DNA of 64,000 bases. Source: Synaphobranchus kaupii. Its lineage: Eukaryota; Chordata; Actinopteri; Anguilliformes; Synaphobranchidae. Within the stretch, counting starts at the first letter, position 1. Each line of letters starts with the position of its first letter. Below the pieces are notes generated by a model. It was not told the DNA's origin. It worked only from the letters and a program-made list of their open reading frames with translations, and did no database searches. The position numbers and the translations under genes were made by a program. The stretch spans positions 112,418,112 to 112,482,111 of the forward strand of contig CM056376.1 in the NCBI GenBank assembly GCA_029718625.1, in the 5' to 3' direction. This document shows positions 1 to 10,813 of the stretch, piece by piece.

Positions 1-1020
1 AGCTCCTATATCAACCACTGGCTGTTGTGGGGTTGGGGGCTTGATAGTAAAATAAATAAAGCCTGTTCCCTAACAAAGATGTTACTTTTTCTCCACTACT
101 TCACAAGTAGGTCCTCGCTGGAATATTTAGATTATGACACTGTATCTTGTGCATAAACTGGGTCAAAAGTGTATTTAAACTCATTAGATGTTGGTACAAT
201 TTGAAAACAATCCTGCGAATTCCTGAGATATTTCAACAAACTTTGCCTACTACACACAACCATATGAATGAAGCATTTTGTTCTGAACACTGGTGAAAAA
301 CAGAGGTTTCTTTTAAAACTCTTCTTTTTCTTTTTTAAAGTGCTGGCCGTTTCCTTCCTCTTCTTTCTTTTAAAACTGTCCAGAGCCAGCAGGAGGGTTA
401 TTGACATTTAAAGGGTTAAAGTATTTGAAGTATTTGACCGGGGTCCTGATCACACGTAGCACCCCCAAACATTTTATCAAAGTTGCGTGAGAAACCGAAG
501 AATGTGCGTTGGGTTATTTATCTGACGGTGACCCCTTTTTCGTACAGCAGTTCTTTGGGAAAATCACCCCTCTTTTTTTTATTTAATCCAGAAAATGAAC
601 GCTGCTCTTATCAGTCGCTGAAATTCCTGGAGGCACGAGAGAATTTTTCCAGGCCCCCGTACTGTACCTACTGTCCTGGAGATAATCCCAGCCCATCCCA
701 GCGCGGGTAAGAACAAGGTCGACAACGCGGTGAAAGCCCTTTATCTGTGAGGCATGAGAGTCCCACACGAATGGGAGTTGGGGGCGGGGGGTCAAGGGGA
801 GAGGGTGATCAAATGGTGGACGCACAGAGGGGGTGCTGTGCTCATTAGTCAACGTTATCCGAGGCGGCGTTCACACGGGTCGCTACTGCTTTCAGTTCAA
901 CTTCTACTCTTTTTCTGGACACGCTCCAAGCTAAACGACTGTTCACGGTTCATGCAGAGATGACGTCTTGGTCATCAATCTTTGGGAGCAGTGTGGCAGG
1001 GGGCGGAGGTTGGGGTTTTT
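1..1020. other. Unassigned DNA, no gene recognised
   Basis: Short open frames occur on both strands, but none has a recognisable domain or splice context. A pyrimidine-rich tract lies at about 310-372. A CCCTTTAA-like end next to TTAA at 398-418 resembles the termini of the small TTAA-flanked repeats at 13.8 and 35.6 kb, but no partner end was found. The 640-900 part is relatively GC-rich. Confidence 0.5.
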
Positions 1021-1021
1021 T

Positions 1022-1470
1022 GAGGGTTCAGAACAGTAGCGGGGTGAGTTTTTTGGGGTTCGGAACAGTAGCGGGGTTCGGAACAGTAGCGGGATTCGGA
1101 ACAGTAGTGGGGTCCAGAATAGTAGCAGGGTTCGGAACAGTAGCAGAAATGGGAGCTTATTTAAGAGAAGAGGCACGAATAAGAGGGGGTCTGAGCAGGC
1201 CTGGGAACAGACAAAGGCGTTAGGAAGGGGAGCAGGTTTGAGATCAGAAGCAGGGTTATGGAGCAGGAGAATGAGTAGAATAAGGTTTGGCAACAGGAGT
1301 ACGTTTAGAAACTGAAGTGGCACTAGCCACAGGACCAGGTTTATGATGAGGCCCAATATAAGAGGCGAGGGTCAGGAGAAGTGACGGGATTTGGAAGCAG
1401 GACCTAGAGCAGGTACAGTAGCAGAACAGGGGCAGAGTTTGGAACAGCAGTAGCACTAGGAGCAGGCCTG
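1022..1470. repeat. Degenerate 18-bp minisatellite
   Basis: The core at about 1022-1150 holds roughly seven copies of an 18-bp unit containing TTCGGAACAGTAGC. Copies then decay into AGCAGG/AACAG-rich sequence up to about 1470. The unit length is a multiple of three, which explains the open frames through it on both strands. No gene is implied. Confidence 0.8.
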
Positions 1471-1533
1471 GGGCAACTCAGTCAGCCAGGCCCACACGAT
1501 GTGAGCAACGATTGGGACAAAGTGAGGAGGCAA

Positions 1534-1719
1534 CAGAGGTGGAAATCCAGGGGACATAAAGTAAAGTCCTCCCCAGTATTTTGCTGCAATCACCTGGATT
1601 TGCTAATTAACATAATCCTAATTAGTAGAACTAATTAGTGAAATCAGCTGGCTGAGTCTATGGGTGGAAGAAACACATGGCAGGACTTTTACTTTATGTC
1701 CCCTGGATTTCCACCTCTG
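1534..1719. mobile_element. Small hAT-type MITE
   Basis: A 186-bp element has near-perfect terminal inverted repeats of about 37 bp, beginning CAGAGGTGGAAATCCAGGGG on the left with the complement on the right (one base of length difference). Flanks 1526-1533 (GGAGGCAA) and 1720-1727 (GGAGACGA) match at six of eight positions, consistent with the 8-bp target duplication of hAT elements. The interior is AT-rich with TAATTAG motifs and has no coding capacity. Superfamily assignment is inferred from the CAGAGG terminus and the duplication length. Confidence 0.75.
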
Positions 1720-1727
1720 GGAGACGA

Positions 1728-2424
1728 GCACGGTCTGCTGGTCCCACTGAAGTAGAACATTAAACCTGTCAATCATTTACATCTAAAAAGCCTATACCAC
1801 TCTAACGGAGCCCTCCCGCCTGCCTCTCTGCGTCTACCGTCCGAGCGTCAGCGTTCCCATTAAAGAACCAATCACTGCCATGACTGCAATACACAGCATC
1901 TTTTCTCTGACCTTAAAATTAACACATCACAAAAAAAGGAATTCCACACAGAAATATGTTTGCGTTTAAGAGTTTATAGGCATTATTTCCTTTATCGGAA
2001 TTTTGAATAACACATCAAAAGAGATCCCGCATATGCCATCAATTACCAAAAGGGTTATTGTTTATGAATTTTTCCGCTGGCTCTTTCCAAATGGAACAAC
2101 CTTTTAAAAGGTCAAGGTGCAGTGCTTTGTTCACCGGAATGTATGTCAACGTCTGTGCCGATTCTCCCCAGAACCAAAGCCTTTGTAGCGAGTGTATGCA
2201 CCTTGTAACCCCAGAGATCATGTCTGAATTATGTTTTATTTTCTACATTTATTTTTTTTGTAATTTGTACCTCTGTTTAACACATCTGAGGATGCAAATG
2301 ACTTGGCATCGGTCATGAAACACCTATAATCTATAATGTGAGGTTGTGATCTTTTTATCAGGATTTTACAGTAACGTGAGTGGACTAAGGTAGAAAAAGA
2401 CCATAGATGTACTTTAGTTTGCAG
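1728..2424. other. Unassigned DNA
   Basis: No gene, repeat pair or RNA gene recognised. Open frames here are short and overlap on both strands. Confidence 0.5.
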
Positions 2425-2427
2425 TGT

Positions 2428-2461
<34 letters not shown>

Positions 2462-2640
2462 AAATTCAAATTCAAATTCAAAATGCTTTATTGGCATGAA
2501 ATACACCTGTAAATATTGCCAAAGCGTACATACAGAAATGAAGAAATACACTAAACATGGATGTAAATAAATCAGAATAATGCCGGAAAAAAAAATAAAA
2601 ATAAAATAAAATAAATCAATTAATTAATAAAATGAATATG
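2425..2640 (-). mobile_element. (CT)n joined to a probable non-LTR retrotransposon 3' end
   Basis: (CT)n at 2425-2460 runs directly into three to four CAAATT tandem units and then ATGCTTTATTGGCATGAA. Read on the minus strand, this is a 3' end with an ATTTGA-type tandem tail. Related ends with the TTTATTGGCATGAA-type core occur at 11955 and 56046. A 3' tail of short tandem repeats is typical of CR1/L2/Rex1-like LINEs. The clade is not determinable from this short 3' UTR. AT-rich A-runs follow at 2586-2625. Confidence 0.5.
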
Positions 2641-2740
2641 TTTTTGGTTGTCAGCCAGTGTCCCTCAGTTCATGGCAGGCAAAGATGTACTTTGCAGCTA
2701 TTGGAGCCATTGGCCTTCTCCTAGTAGGATTTGCAGTTTA

Positions 2741-2742
<2 letters not shown>

Positions 2743-2803
<61 letters not shown>
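2743..2803. repeat. (CT)n/(CTTT)n microsatellite
   Basis: About 16 CT dinucleotides followed by about seven CTTT units. Confidence 0.95.
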
Positions 2804-2804
<1 letters not shown>

Positions 2805-3240
2805 ACTAATAATGATCTGTGGAGGATATACAGTAAATCTCTGCCACGGAATATCAGAGAGCCAGTGTTCCATGAGTGATCCCGGAGTCTCCTGGCTGCC
2901 CCCTGCCCAACACGGAGGGTCTGCAAAGCGCTGCAAATGCTCCGGAGACATATAGTGTATCTGCGCTCATCCCAGATGCTTTTTCTGGATGAATGATTCA
3001 GGTTCCTCTTTTTTCACTGGCCAGGCCAAACGTAGATAATAAATGAAATTTGAAAGAGGAAAACATTTTTTAGCTGGGGTCCTGCGTGCGGTTAGGCTAT
3101 CAGGACGCCGTATCAAAGGTAATTGGGAAATGGGATGTGAAAGTCTGAGCCTGGCTGGATCACACAGGTACACTCGCCAACTCTCATCCCTATTTCCCTC
3201 AATACAGTAAGAAAATAGTGGGTTAGAGAATGTAATGTGC
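2804..3240. other. Unassigned DNA
   Basis: No feature recognised. Short overlapping frames only. Confidence 0.4.
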
Positions 3241-3242
3241 AA

Positions 3243-3286
3243 GCTTTCCAAAAGTAAACTCACTTTTCCCATGCATTGTGTGTGCG

Positions 3287-3364
<78 letters not shown>

Positions 3365-3509
3365 GTTGAATTGTCCAATGTGAGTAAACCGTAAACTTCC
3401 AAAAGTAAACTCACGCCGTCCCTCAAACCAGAAGAGGGATATTTTATGCACACACATGCACACTCACACACCCACACACAGTAGGTATGTCCCATGCATT
3501 GTGTGTGCG

Positions 3510-3551
<42 letters not shown>

Positions 3552-3590
3552 GTTGAATTGTCCAATGTGAGTAAACCGTACACTTGTGTT
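3243..3590. repeat. Local tandem duplication carrying (GT)n
   Basis: The block CCCATGCATTGTGTGTGCGT ... (GT)n ... TGTTGAATTGTCCAATGTGA is present twice (about 3268-3400 and 3490-3585). The (GT)n tracts differ in length, about 75 bp at 3288-3363 against about 40 bp at 3511-3551. A short motif AAAAGTAAACTCAC also recurs within the first copy (3249 and 3401). Confidence 0.85.
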
Positions 3591-4115
3591 ACACCCCTGA
3601 GGCTAACACATGAGCTGCCATTTTGTGGAGAATAACCAGGCTGGGCTCTCTTTATCAGATAACACAGTGCATGTTATGATGAATATATACTCACAAATTC
3701 ACCCAATTTCATGAGAGCCCAAGCTATTAAAGTTATTATTGGCTAGGCAGCTAATTTAGGTAATCAATTGGGTAAAAAATGTAGTAGGAATCGAGAGGAT
3801 GTCACATGCCATTATCCTTAAACAATGACAGTGATGAGAAGGAGAACTGTTTGGACGTGCGAAGGATCATTAAACTTCACAATATGTCTGAAGTAATCTT
3901 CACTTTCAGGGGGATCGGAGAAAGGATCTTTTGTTCTCAACCCCCTCAACAGCAATCACAGAACCAACATGTGTAGAAATATGACCTGACCGTCAGCATC
4001 ACTCAGAGCTTTTAGGAAGTGATAAATTCTCACACCCAAAAATCAGCCAAGGAACTAGCAGTCAATGATCTGGCAGGCTGTTGGAATAATGGGGGCTGTC
4101 AGATCCAAAGGAAAG
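3591..4115. other. Unassigned DNA
   Basis: No gene or repeat recognised. Confidence 0.4.
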
Positions 4116-4116
4116 C

Positions 4117-4285
4117 CCCAAAAGCAAAGACCAAATCTTATTATAGCCACTACAGTCGGAATATAAAGGCATATTCCCAAAACCAGGGACCAAATCTGAT
4201 TATATCCATACATACAGTCAGAATATAAAGGCTTATTCCCAAAACCAGGGACCAAATATTATTATATACGTACATACAGTCAGAG
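4117..4285. repeat. ~64-bp tandem repeat, about 2.6 copies
   Basis: Each unit contains TATTCCCAAAACCAGGGACC followed by AAAT, TATTATA and CAGTCAGAATATAAAGG. Copies diverge by about 10 percent by eye. Confidence 0.8.
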
Positions 4286-4569
4286 TGAAATAGACCACAT
4301 TTTGTAATATCCATACTGTGGTAAGAACTACAGTACTACACTGCCCAGAATGCTTTGATATAGATCGGGTGAGTGTATCCTGAATGACAGGAATTAACGG
4401 TTGTGTGTTTGCTGAGCTCTGAATAAAGTTTGTGTCGAACACAAGAAAACGGTGTCCATATTCCATGACACATACCATCTGAAACATCAAGTCATGACCT
4501 GAAGGACCATCCATGACGTCAGAATACAGAGATATGGCGTAAGGACCAGACTTGGTTGTATTTGTACAA

Positions 4570-4633
4570 AGAGGTCAGCCAATGAGGACCAGCTACAGTG
4601 TATCAGCCAATGAGGACCAGCTACAGTGTATCA
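4570..4633. repeat. 31-bp perfect tandem duplication
   Basis: CAGCCAATGAGGACCAGCTA with its following CAGTGTAT is repeated twice without visible change, which indicates a recent duplication. Confidence 0.9.
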
Positions 4634-6185
4634 GTAAAGATGGTTCTGCTGATATAAATTCTGATATAAAGGCAGTCTTTGAGGAAGGCAGTTACCATGT
4701 TTCTCTTCCACACCTGGAGATCCAGAATAATTATGTGTAAATGTAAATGTCCATACAGATTGTAACAAAAATAAAAAAAGTTTAATTTTCATTGACTTAT
4801 GAAAGGTTTTGAGGAAAAGAAAACAAATTAAATTTAAAAAACAGCTATATATTAAAATGCATTACAAAGTTTAACATTTCCAAAGTCTTCAGAAGTTGAC
4901 ATTAAACATAACAACGTGGAAGCACCCCCTCACAGTGCACTCATGCAGCAGCCAATAAAAACTATACTGTCCTTAAAAGTCCTGAAATGTAACTGAAATC
5001 CCATTGTTACGTTTATCCAGGTAAATCCCTGGTGTGTTTTGGAAGCTGGCTCGGGGTGGGAGAGCTGCTCTCTGTAGCTCTTAAAAGCTCTTCTCTTCTA
5101 CAGAAGGGAAGCAGCGCCTTAGCTGGAGAGGCCTGCTGCATCTCTGCAGAGCCAAGATAGAGCAAATCCTTGTGTTTCATCAAAAGATGCTTTCAGTCCC
5201 TCATTCCAACATCCTCACCTCAACTTCACAAGACCCTCGACTTCTGGCTACCTTCAATTCCATACGGATTAGTTCTGAGTGGCTTTTGCCAACTATCTTT
5301 TTGAAAACTAAATATATATGTATCCAGTGGAAGCTTAAGTTAAAATTTAAAAATTAAATAATTTAATTTTTTTTTAATCATATACTGCCGTTATAAGTGT
5401 GTCTTGCTTTTAGGTGTGATGGAAAGACAGGTAAGCTGCTGATTTGAATAAGTGTGTCTGCAGCTCTGCGATAACGGAAAAGGACCCCATGAGTGAGCAC
5501 TTTGAAGGGCCAATGTGTCATTTTATAGCTTTAAGGGTTTGTGAATGTTTGAGGAAGCAGATCTCTTCAGTTATGATGTATCCTTCTTCTGAACTGAACT
5601 GTCCTTGCAACTATGACCCTAAAAACTCAAAAAAGATTGTTTTTGGCGGAATGTCTAAAAACACAAGTAGAAAAAGGGTTAGCATATAGATGCCAATATT
5701 TTGTGGATTTTATGATTCAGGATTTCATTGTTTCATTATTGCCAGCAGCAGTGCCAGCCTATACATTTCACCTGCCTGGTGACTGAAAGTAACCAGGACT
5801 GAGATTGGTTAATAAAAAAGCAAAGCAGGGCTATGGTTGGTCTTTACCAAGCAGAAGACCCATCTTCGTATGCAGTGGTAGGGCCTTTGTGCTGAAACAA
5901 GAAGAAAAACTATTTCCAGTGAACCAAGGTTCTGACTCACCGTGGTTATTAAAGCTCCCCTGTAACTGATTATGGGGGGGGGGGCATTGCCTGGTGTCGT
6001 GGCAAAATTCTCACCCCCACTCTCCCAGTTCGTCTCTGTCCTTCCCCAACTCAGCTTATGTGTGGTGAGTGTTCTGGCACAAAATGGCTGCCATACATCA
6101 GCCAGGTGAATGCTACACATTGATGATGATTAAGGTGAGTTTCCTCCTTTTGGCATAAAGCGATTTGAGATCATAAAATGTTTTA
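4634..6185. other. Unassigned DNA
   Basis: No gene recognised. Features visible are A/T-rich tracts at 4765-4860 and 5336-5380 and a G10 run near 5975. A minus-strand frame at 5809-6120 (103 codons) has no recognisable domain. Confidence 0.4.
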
Positions 6186-6195
6186 TAAATGTATA

Positions 6196-6345
6196 TGAAA
6201 CAGTGTGACACAGCAATGTTCTCCGTAATTCTGTGCTGTCTCCACAGTGTGACGCAGTAAATGCAACGTTCTCGCTAATCCCGCGCTGTCGTCACAGACC
6301 ACGGCAATATTCCGCAGCTGCATTTGCGATTATGGTTTGCGAGTA
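6196..6345. repeat. Diverged ~53-bp tandem repeat with CpG decay
   Basis: Segments starting GTGTGACACAGCAATGTTCT and GTGTGACGCAGTAAATGCAA, and a third beginning near CACAGACCACGGCAATATTC, align with each other. The first carries TG/CA where the second carries CG, as expected if a methylated repeat has lost CpG. Confidence 0.6.
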
Positions 6346-7195
6346 GGCGATGCACTGCCCCGTTTCCTGGTAACGACGGCGATACTTCACAGAAAAGAAA
6401 GTGCCCTGCGCGGTCATACGTGTTGTCTGTCCCCTCTGTCCCACTAACACGCCTGTTCAATGCGTTGTGCTTTAAAACTGGCGCCCTTTCCTCACCAGAC
6501 GCCATAACACCCCATAACCCTTTCTTTGTTAACAAGGCAAAATTCAGCTTCAATAGAATGTGCCGAAAATATTTATCCTCAACAGGCGATCACGTTACCC
6601 TCAGTCCTTAGGACAGGCCCTCTGCGCCTAATCTCCTCACGGATGCCGTGAGTAGTTAAATGTTTTACTGGACTTGTAAGGGGGGGCATCTGTAATCTAA
6701 TCCCCAGCTAAGAGCGAGCTCCAATAACTTGTACCCTTGCGCAGATCTGGGGACATTGACATCTGAGGTGTTTCCTAATCATGAAACGCCCCTGCTTATT
6801 TGATTTAAGGGAGGCTGTATGTCAGGGGACTGACCTCTATCCTGACCCTGAAAATGAGGATACTGTATGCATTTTGAGACATTTTTTTTTGATATTAGCA
6901 TTTTTTTCTCAGCTCTCGGGTGTAGGTTGTGTTTTGCCAAAGGTGTTGGTCTAAACTCACTGCTTTTTGTTTTATTTTGTCTTCACGGTTCCTTTTTTTG
7001 TAATTTGGTCTTTTAATGACAGATGGAGGCTTGGTGATTTGATTGGTCATCCCAGATAACCAATCAGATTATTGCTTTATTGCTCTATAGCTGTAATTGG
7101 GATGAGTAAAATGCGTATGAATGAGATGAGAAATTTGAGATATATACTGTATATGAGATATATGACATTAAATAAATTAAACAGATTTTATATAC
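6346..7195. other. Unassigned DNA, CpG-containing first half
   Basis: Positions 6346-6610 are richer in GC and CpG than the surroundings and carry overlapping frames on both strands (plus 6324-6611, minus 6275-6553) without recognisable domains. It could be a conserved non-coding element or a decayed repeat. The rest is AT-rich. Confidence 0.35.
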
Positions 7196-7201
7196 AGTAT
7201 A

Positions 7202-7436
7202 CAGTATCCTCAACTATTATTGGCATCCCTGGTAAAGATGAGTAAAAAGGGTTATAAAAAATTCACAGTTTGGTGAATTAGCTTAATCTCACACTGAAAG
7301 AATGAGACAAATCCAAGCTTTAATTGAAGTAAATTTATTATGAGAAAAAAAAATTTGATCCCTCATCAAGAAATAATTATTTTTAACAAAACCATGTGTG
7401 CCACAATTATTGGCACCCCTGCATTTATACGTATAT
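7202..7436. mobile_element. Tc1 terminal repeat, solo/truncated
   Basis: This segment closely matches the left inverted repeat of the Tc1 element at 20394. Shared landmarks are TTATTGGCA near the tip, GGTAAAGATGAGTAAAA, TGGTGAATTAGCTTAATCTC, the TTAATTGAAGTAAATTTATT block and the inner CACAATTATTGGCACCCCTG. It starts after TA at 7200-7201. Two TTATTGGCAYCC direct repeats about 190 bp apart fit the IR/DR arrangement of many fish Tc1 elements. No transposase follows. The sequence continues into the foldback unit at 7503. Confidence 0.8.
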
Positions 7437-7925
7437 ACAATAAACAAATAATTTTTAACATTTGGTCACATATCTTTTGCATGCCATGACTTATTGATGT
7501 CTGTGACCCAACAACATCAAAATACTTTTGATATCTTATTTTCTGGTACTCTTACAAGCGATACTATCTCTATGGGAATTGGGGGGTGGGACTAGCTTTA
7601 GCTGTAAATTATGCTGGAACAGTATGGAATACATAATTGGTAAAATGGCTGCAAGTCATCAAGGGTCTGAGGTATCAAACAAGCCTCAAACCATCACTCT
7701 GCTGCCAGAAATACAGTAGATATGGATGGATAACTTGAAGGGTTTCTTCTCCTGACTTATTTTTCCATAAAGGTCCATAGGAACATTTGTCAGGAGAAAC
7801 AACCCTTAAACAACTCTCCATATCTACTGCATATCTGGCAGCAGAGTGATGGTTTGAGGCTCGTTTGATGCAGATACGTTATGGTATCGCTTGTAAGAGT
7901 ACCAGAAAATAAGATATCAAGAGTT
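7437..7925. mobile_element. Foldback MITE, copy A, right end truncated
   Basis: The left arm starts at about 7503 (GTGACCCAACAACATC) and includes CTTGATATCTTATTTTCTGG-like sequence and ACTCTTACAAGCGATACTAT. Its complement lies at 7876-7925. Relative to copy B (32372-32716), the right tip that should end in GTTGGGTCAC is missing after 7925. The 66 bp left of the arm (7437-7502) is also shared with copy B, on its right side in inverted orientation. A different palindrome interrupts the centre. Confidence 0.75.
7675..7868. mobile_element. Second foldback nested inside copy A
   Basis: Arms 7675-7756 and 7789-7868 pair over about 80 bp. The left begins TCAAACAAGCCTCAAACCAT and the right ends ATGGTTTGAGGCTCGTTTGA. 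About 32 bp lies between them. No equivalent is present in copy B, so this is a later insertion. No coding capacity. Confidence 0.75.
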
Positions 7926-8634
7926 TGGTTAATTGGGTGTTTGATGAATTGGCTAAGCAGATGAAGGGATGACAGTGGCAGGAAAATGTTTTTTTTAAAT
8001 TAAAAAAATATCCACTTGTTTTAGAATAATAAAAATAAATTTTAAATAAAACCGATACATTGATATATACTGTGGTGGGATCTCCCTCCTAGAGCAGGGG
8101 GATTTGACTTAATCACTGCAGGTTGAGATGTTCCAAATCCAATAGAAACTCCAGATGAGTCACCGTTCGATGGGGCAGACAGTGTTTTTTAGGACCCCGT
8201 GGGTCTGACGGGCTGGATTAAAATGAAACTAAGATGAAGTAATTTAGGTAAATAAGCTGGTCCTGGCGGCTGTGCTTCACCATTTCTCTGTGGATTTACG
8301 ATTTGGCCCGAAAATGCAGTCAGTCTGAACAAAAAAATAAAAAAAGGCCCCAGACGCCCACCTCACTGAACCAACAGCGGCTTTGGTGCAACCACACTGT
8401 CTTAGCACGTGCTTTTTAAAAACCCTAATCATTGCAATTAAACTAAATGTAGTGCTATGTAATGAGTATAGATCCATAATTTAATACATTTGTTTACTCA
8501 CTAAACAGTAAGCGCTTCACTGTTAGTTTACATATAGTCTACACTGGATAACGGGTACTCTATCAGTGTAAAACACACTCTCACAGTTGACTTTACATTG
8601 AGGATCATGTTAGACAGCCGGCAGTAGACACTTA
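7926..8634. other. Unassigned DNA
   Basis: No gene or repeat recognised. Confidence 0.4.
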
Positions 8635-8780
8635 GGGCCTGATTTACTAAGACCTTTTAACACACGCAAAACTAATGACACAACCAATGATTGGTGCAAA
8701 ACAAATACCTTGACCAATCATTGGTCATGTTATTGGTTTTGCATGTGCTAAAAGGTTTTGCGTTTGCTAAAGGTCTTAGT
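8635..8780. mobile_element. Short palindromic MITE, right tip missing
   Basis: It begins GGGCCTGATTTACTAAGACC. The interior carries inverted halves (ACACACGCAAAAC against GTTTTGCATGTGCT; CCAATGATTGG against CCAATCATTGG). The right side ends AAAGGTCTTAGT without the expected TAAATCAGGCCC. The GGGCCT terminus suggests a Harbinger-type MITE, which is inference. Confidence 0.65.
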
Positions 8781-8929
8781 TGCAGCATTCTAGGTGGCAT
8801 TGACCCAGCCGAGACAGACAGTGCTGCCCACTAGTGGCCAATCTGTTGGCACAGCTGTCAGTACGCCACCAGCTTCCAAATATGGTGCTACGTGGCCTGC
8901 TAGCAGATGGTTGGGGTTGATCTAGTTGG

Positions 8930-8930
<1 letters not shown>

Positions 8931-8960
<30 letters not shown>
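8931..8960. repeat. (AGT)10 microsatellite
   Basis: Ten AGT trinucleotides in a row. Confidence 0.95.
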
Positions 8961-8961
<1 letters not shown>

Positions 8962-9147
8962 CACAACAGTCAGGGAATGTGGCCATTTTGCAAATCGGCA
9001 GGCCAACCGCTGGCCCCTGATGGCAGACTGATAGATGCTTGCTTGCTGGGGAGGTGGAAAATATTTGGGGTCCCCTGCTGTGGGAGTATGAATTCATGAA
9101 GAAGGGAGGGCAGGGCAGGGGGGTGGTACACATCAGTATTACAAATC

Positions 9148-9192
9148 ACCCCCCCCCCCCCCCCTCCACACACACACACATACACACACATC
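9148..9192. repeat. Poly-C tract and short (CA)n
   Basis: A run of about 17 C is followed by interrupted CA dinucleotides. Confidence 0.9.
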
Positions 9193-10810
9193 TGGCATGT
9201 AACCTTTGAGTGGCCGTAAAGCTGTCTGCCCTTTTAAACCCTCTCAGTCAAACCTGACTCTCGGTCTAAAGAAGGCGTGGCTTTGGAGGACTCCCGCATG
9301 CCTGCGATGCTGCTCTTATGTGCTGCGTCATTAAACCCCCATTTAAATAAACAAGCACATTTCAGGCTGGTGACGAAACGCACGCGGAACGCGCCCTTTG
9401 AAATGGGACGGAAAGACTCGTGCACCGCATGCTCACGTCGCCGCTGGGCTGAAAATGATCCAACGCCGCTCTGACATGGAGCTGGTTATTTAGCACCTGT
9501 GAGGCGTTTTACTCCAGGAACCTCACTTTAATCCTGTGTGTTTATGTGTTTAGTTAAACCATTTAACGTAGTGCGGGGAAAGGGGTTACATTGAACACTT
9601 CTGTTGCCAGGGCTCTCATTGAAGGGCTGTACGTATGTTTTTAAAAATTTATTTTAGTAATAAAGTGCAGTCCCTCCTTGCTACTGTTTATTTTTCACAT
9701 TTAACACCCCCTCGTTATTTGATTTGATTTTGTTTATTTGACCTCTATTTAACCCAGGAACTAGGACATCCTGGTGATGGCTTATTATGGTTACTGACTC
9801 GATAATTGGAGACCTGTTCGGTGTCATTCAAACATAGGTTGCTTGCTTACATTCCAAAGTAGGAATATTGCTCTATATATATAATTAGTTATCTCATCAG
9901 GAAATAGTTTTGTCACCAGAAATGTCCTATTATAGAGTATGTAATCCGTTAAGTTTTGTGTTTTAGTTCCTGTGCTCACATTTATTTTGTTAAATTTATT
10001 TATTTTTACCAAGTGTGTTTTTATGAATGAGGCCGGGGCAGTGTGTCACTGCATGTTGTGTTTCCATAATCCCAGAGCAGTGATTTGATTTCATCAGTGT
10101 TAGCATTTTCAGTCCTATCCATTTTATCTGGTCAGATTATCTGATTCTGGCACAGCAGGATACAATATAGGCATGTAACTGTCCACAAGCCCATGGCCTT
10201 GCTCTTCTCCGAGTGTTCCTTTGGTGAGTTTAAACCAAGGGGCCGAGACTGGGCTTTCGTTTTGAAGCTCACTTCCTGGTTGGGCTGGGAGCAGCAATTG
10301 TGCCATTGCTCACTAGCGCCACTGCAATTGGCTCCAGTATAGGTCTTTCACCATGTAAGTCAACGGCAGCAATGTAGTCAAAATGCTCAGTCAATACATT
10401 TTTCCCACAAAAAAATGTAATTGCAATAGGTGCCTTTCCTTCATCTAATGCCTCTGCATGTGCTGATTTTTTAAAATATTGTGTCGTTTGGACAGGGTAT
10501 TAACATTTGTTCAGGACCAATCAGAGAGACAGGTTGAGTCCTCTTCGGCTCCACGGAGCAGACGCAGTTTGTACGAACGGGCGGCGAAAAAGACATCCGG
10601 AGCCTCAATTCAATTTTTACGAGGCCGTGGAAAGGCAATGGATGACGTCACAGTGGCTTTGTCCTTATTTTTATACATTTATTTCTATGGTTTAAACAAA
10701 GATGGTCATTAACATGCGTCTTTGCCGTCAGTCAAGTAGAGGCGTGGCTCCTTCCTTTTGGTCCTTCAGGCAGGATACAGCATTGTAAGTGCATACAGTG
10801 AATGTACAAT
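9193..10810. other. Unassigned DNA
   Basis: No gene recognised. Positions 9240-9470 and 10540-10660 are CpG-containing. The latter includes a CRE-like TGACGTCA at 10644-10651. Overlapping plus frames at 10479-10712 have no domain. These patches may be regulatory or old repeats, and nothing decides between them. Confidence 0.4.
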
Positions 10811-10813
10811 ATA

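Noticed and set aside
10644..10651. TGACGTCA as a promoter element
   Set aside because: A perfect CRE-like octamer, but no transcription start, CpG island or gene nearby supports a promoter.
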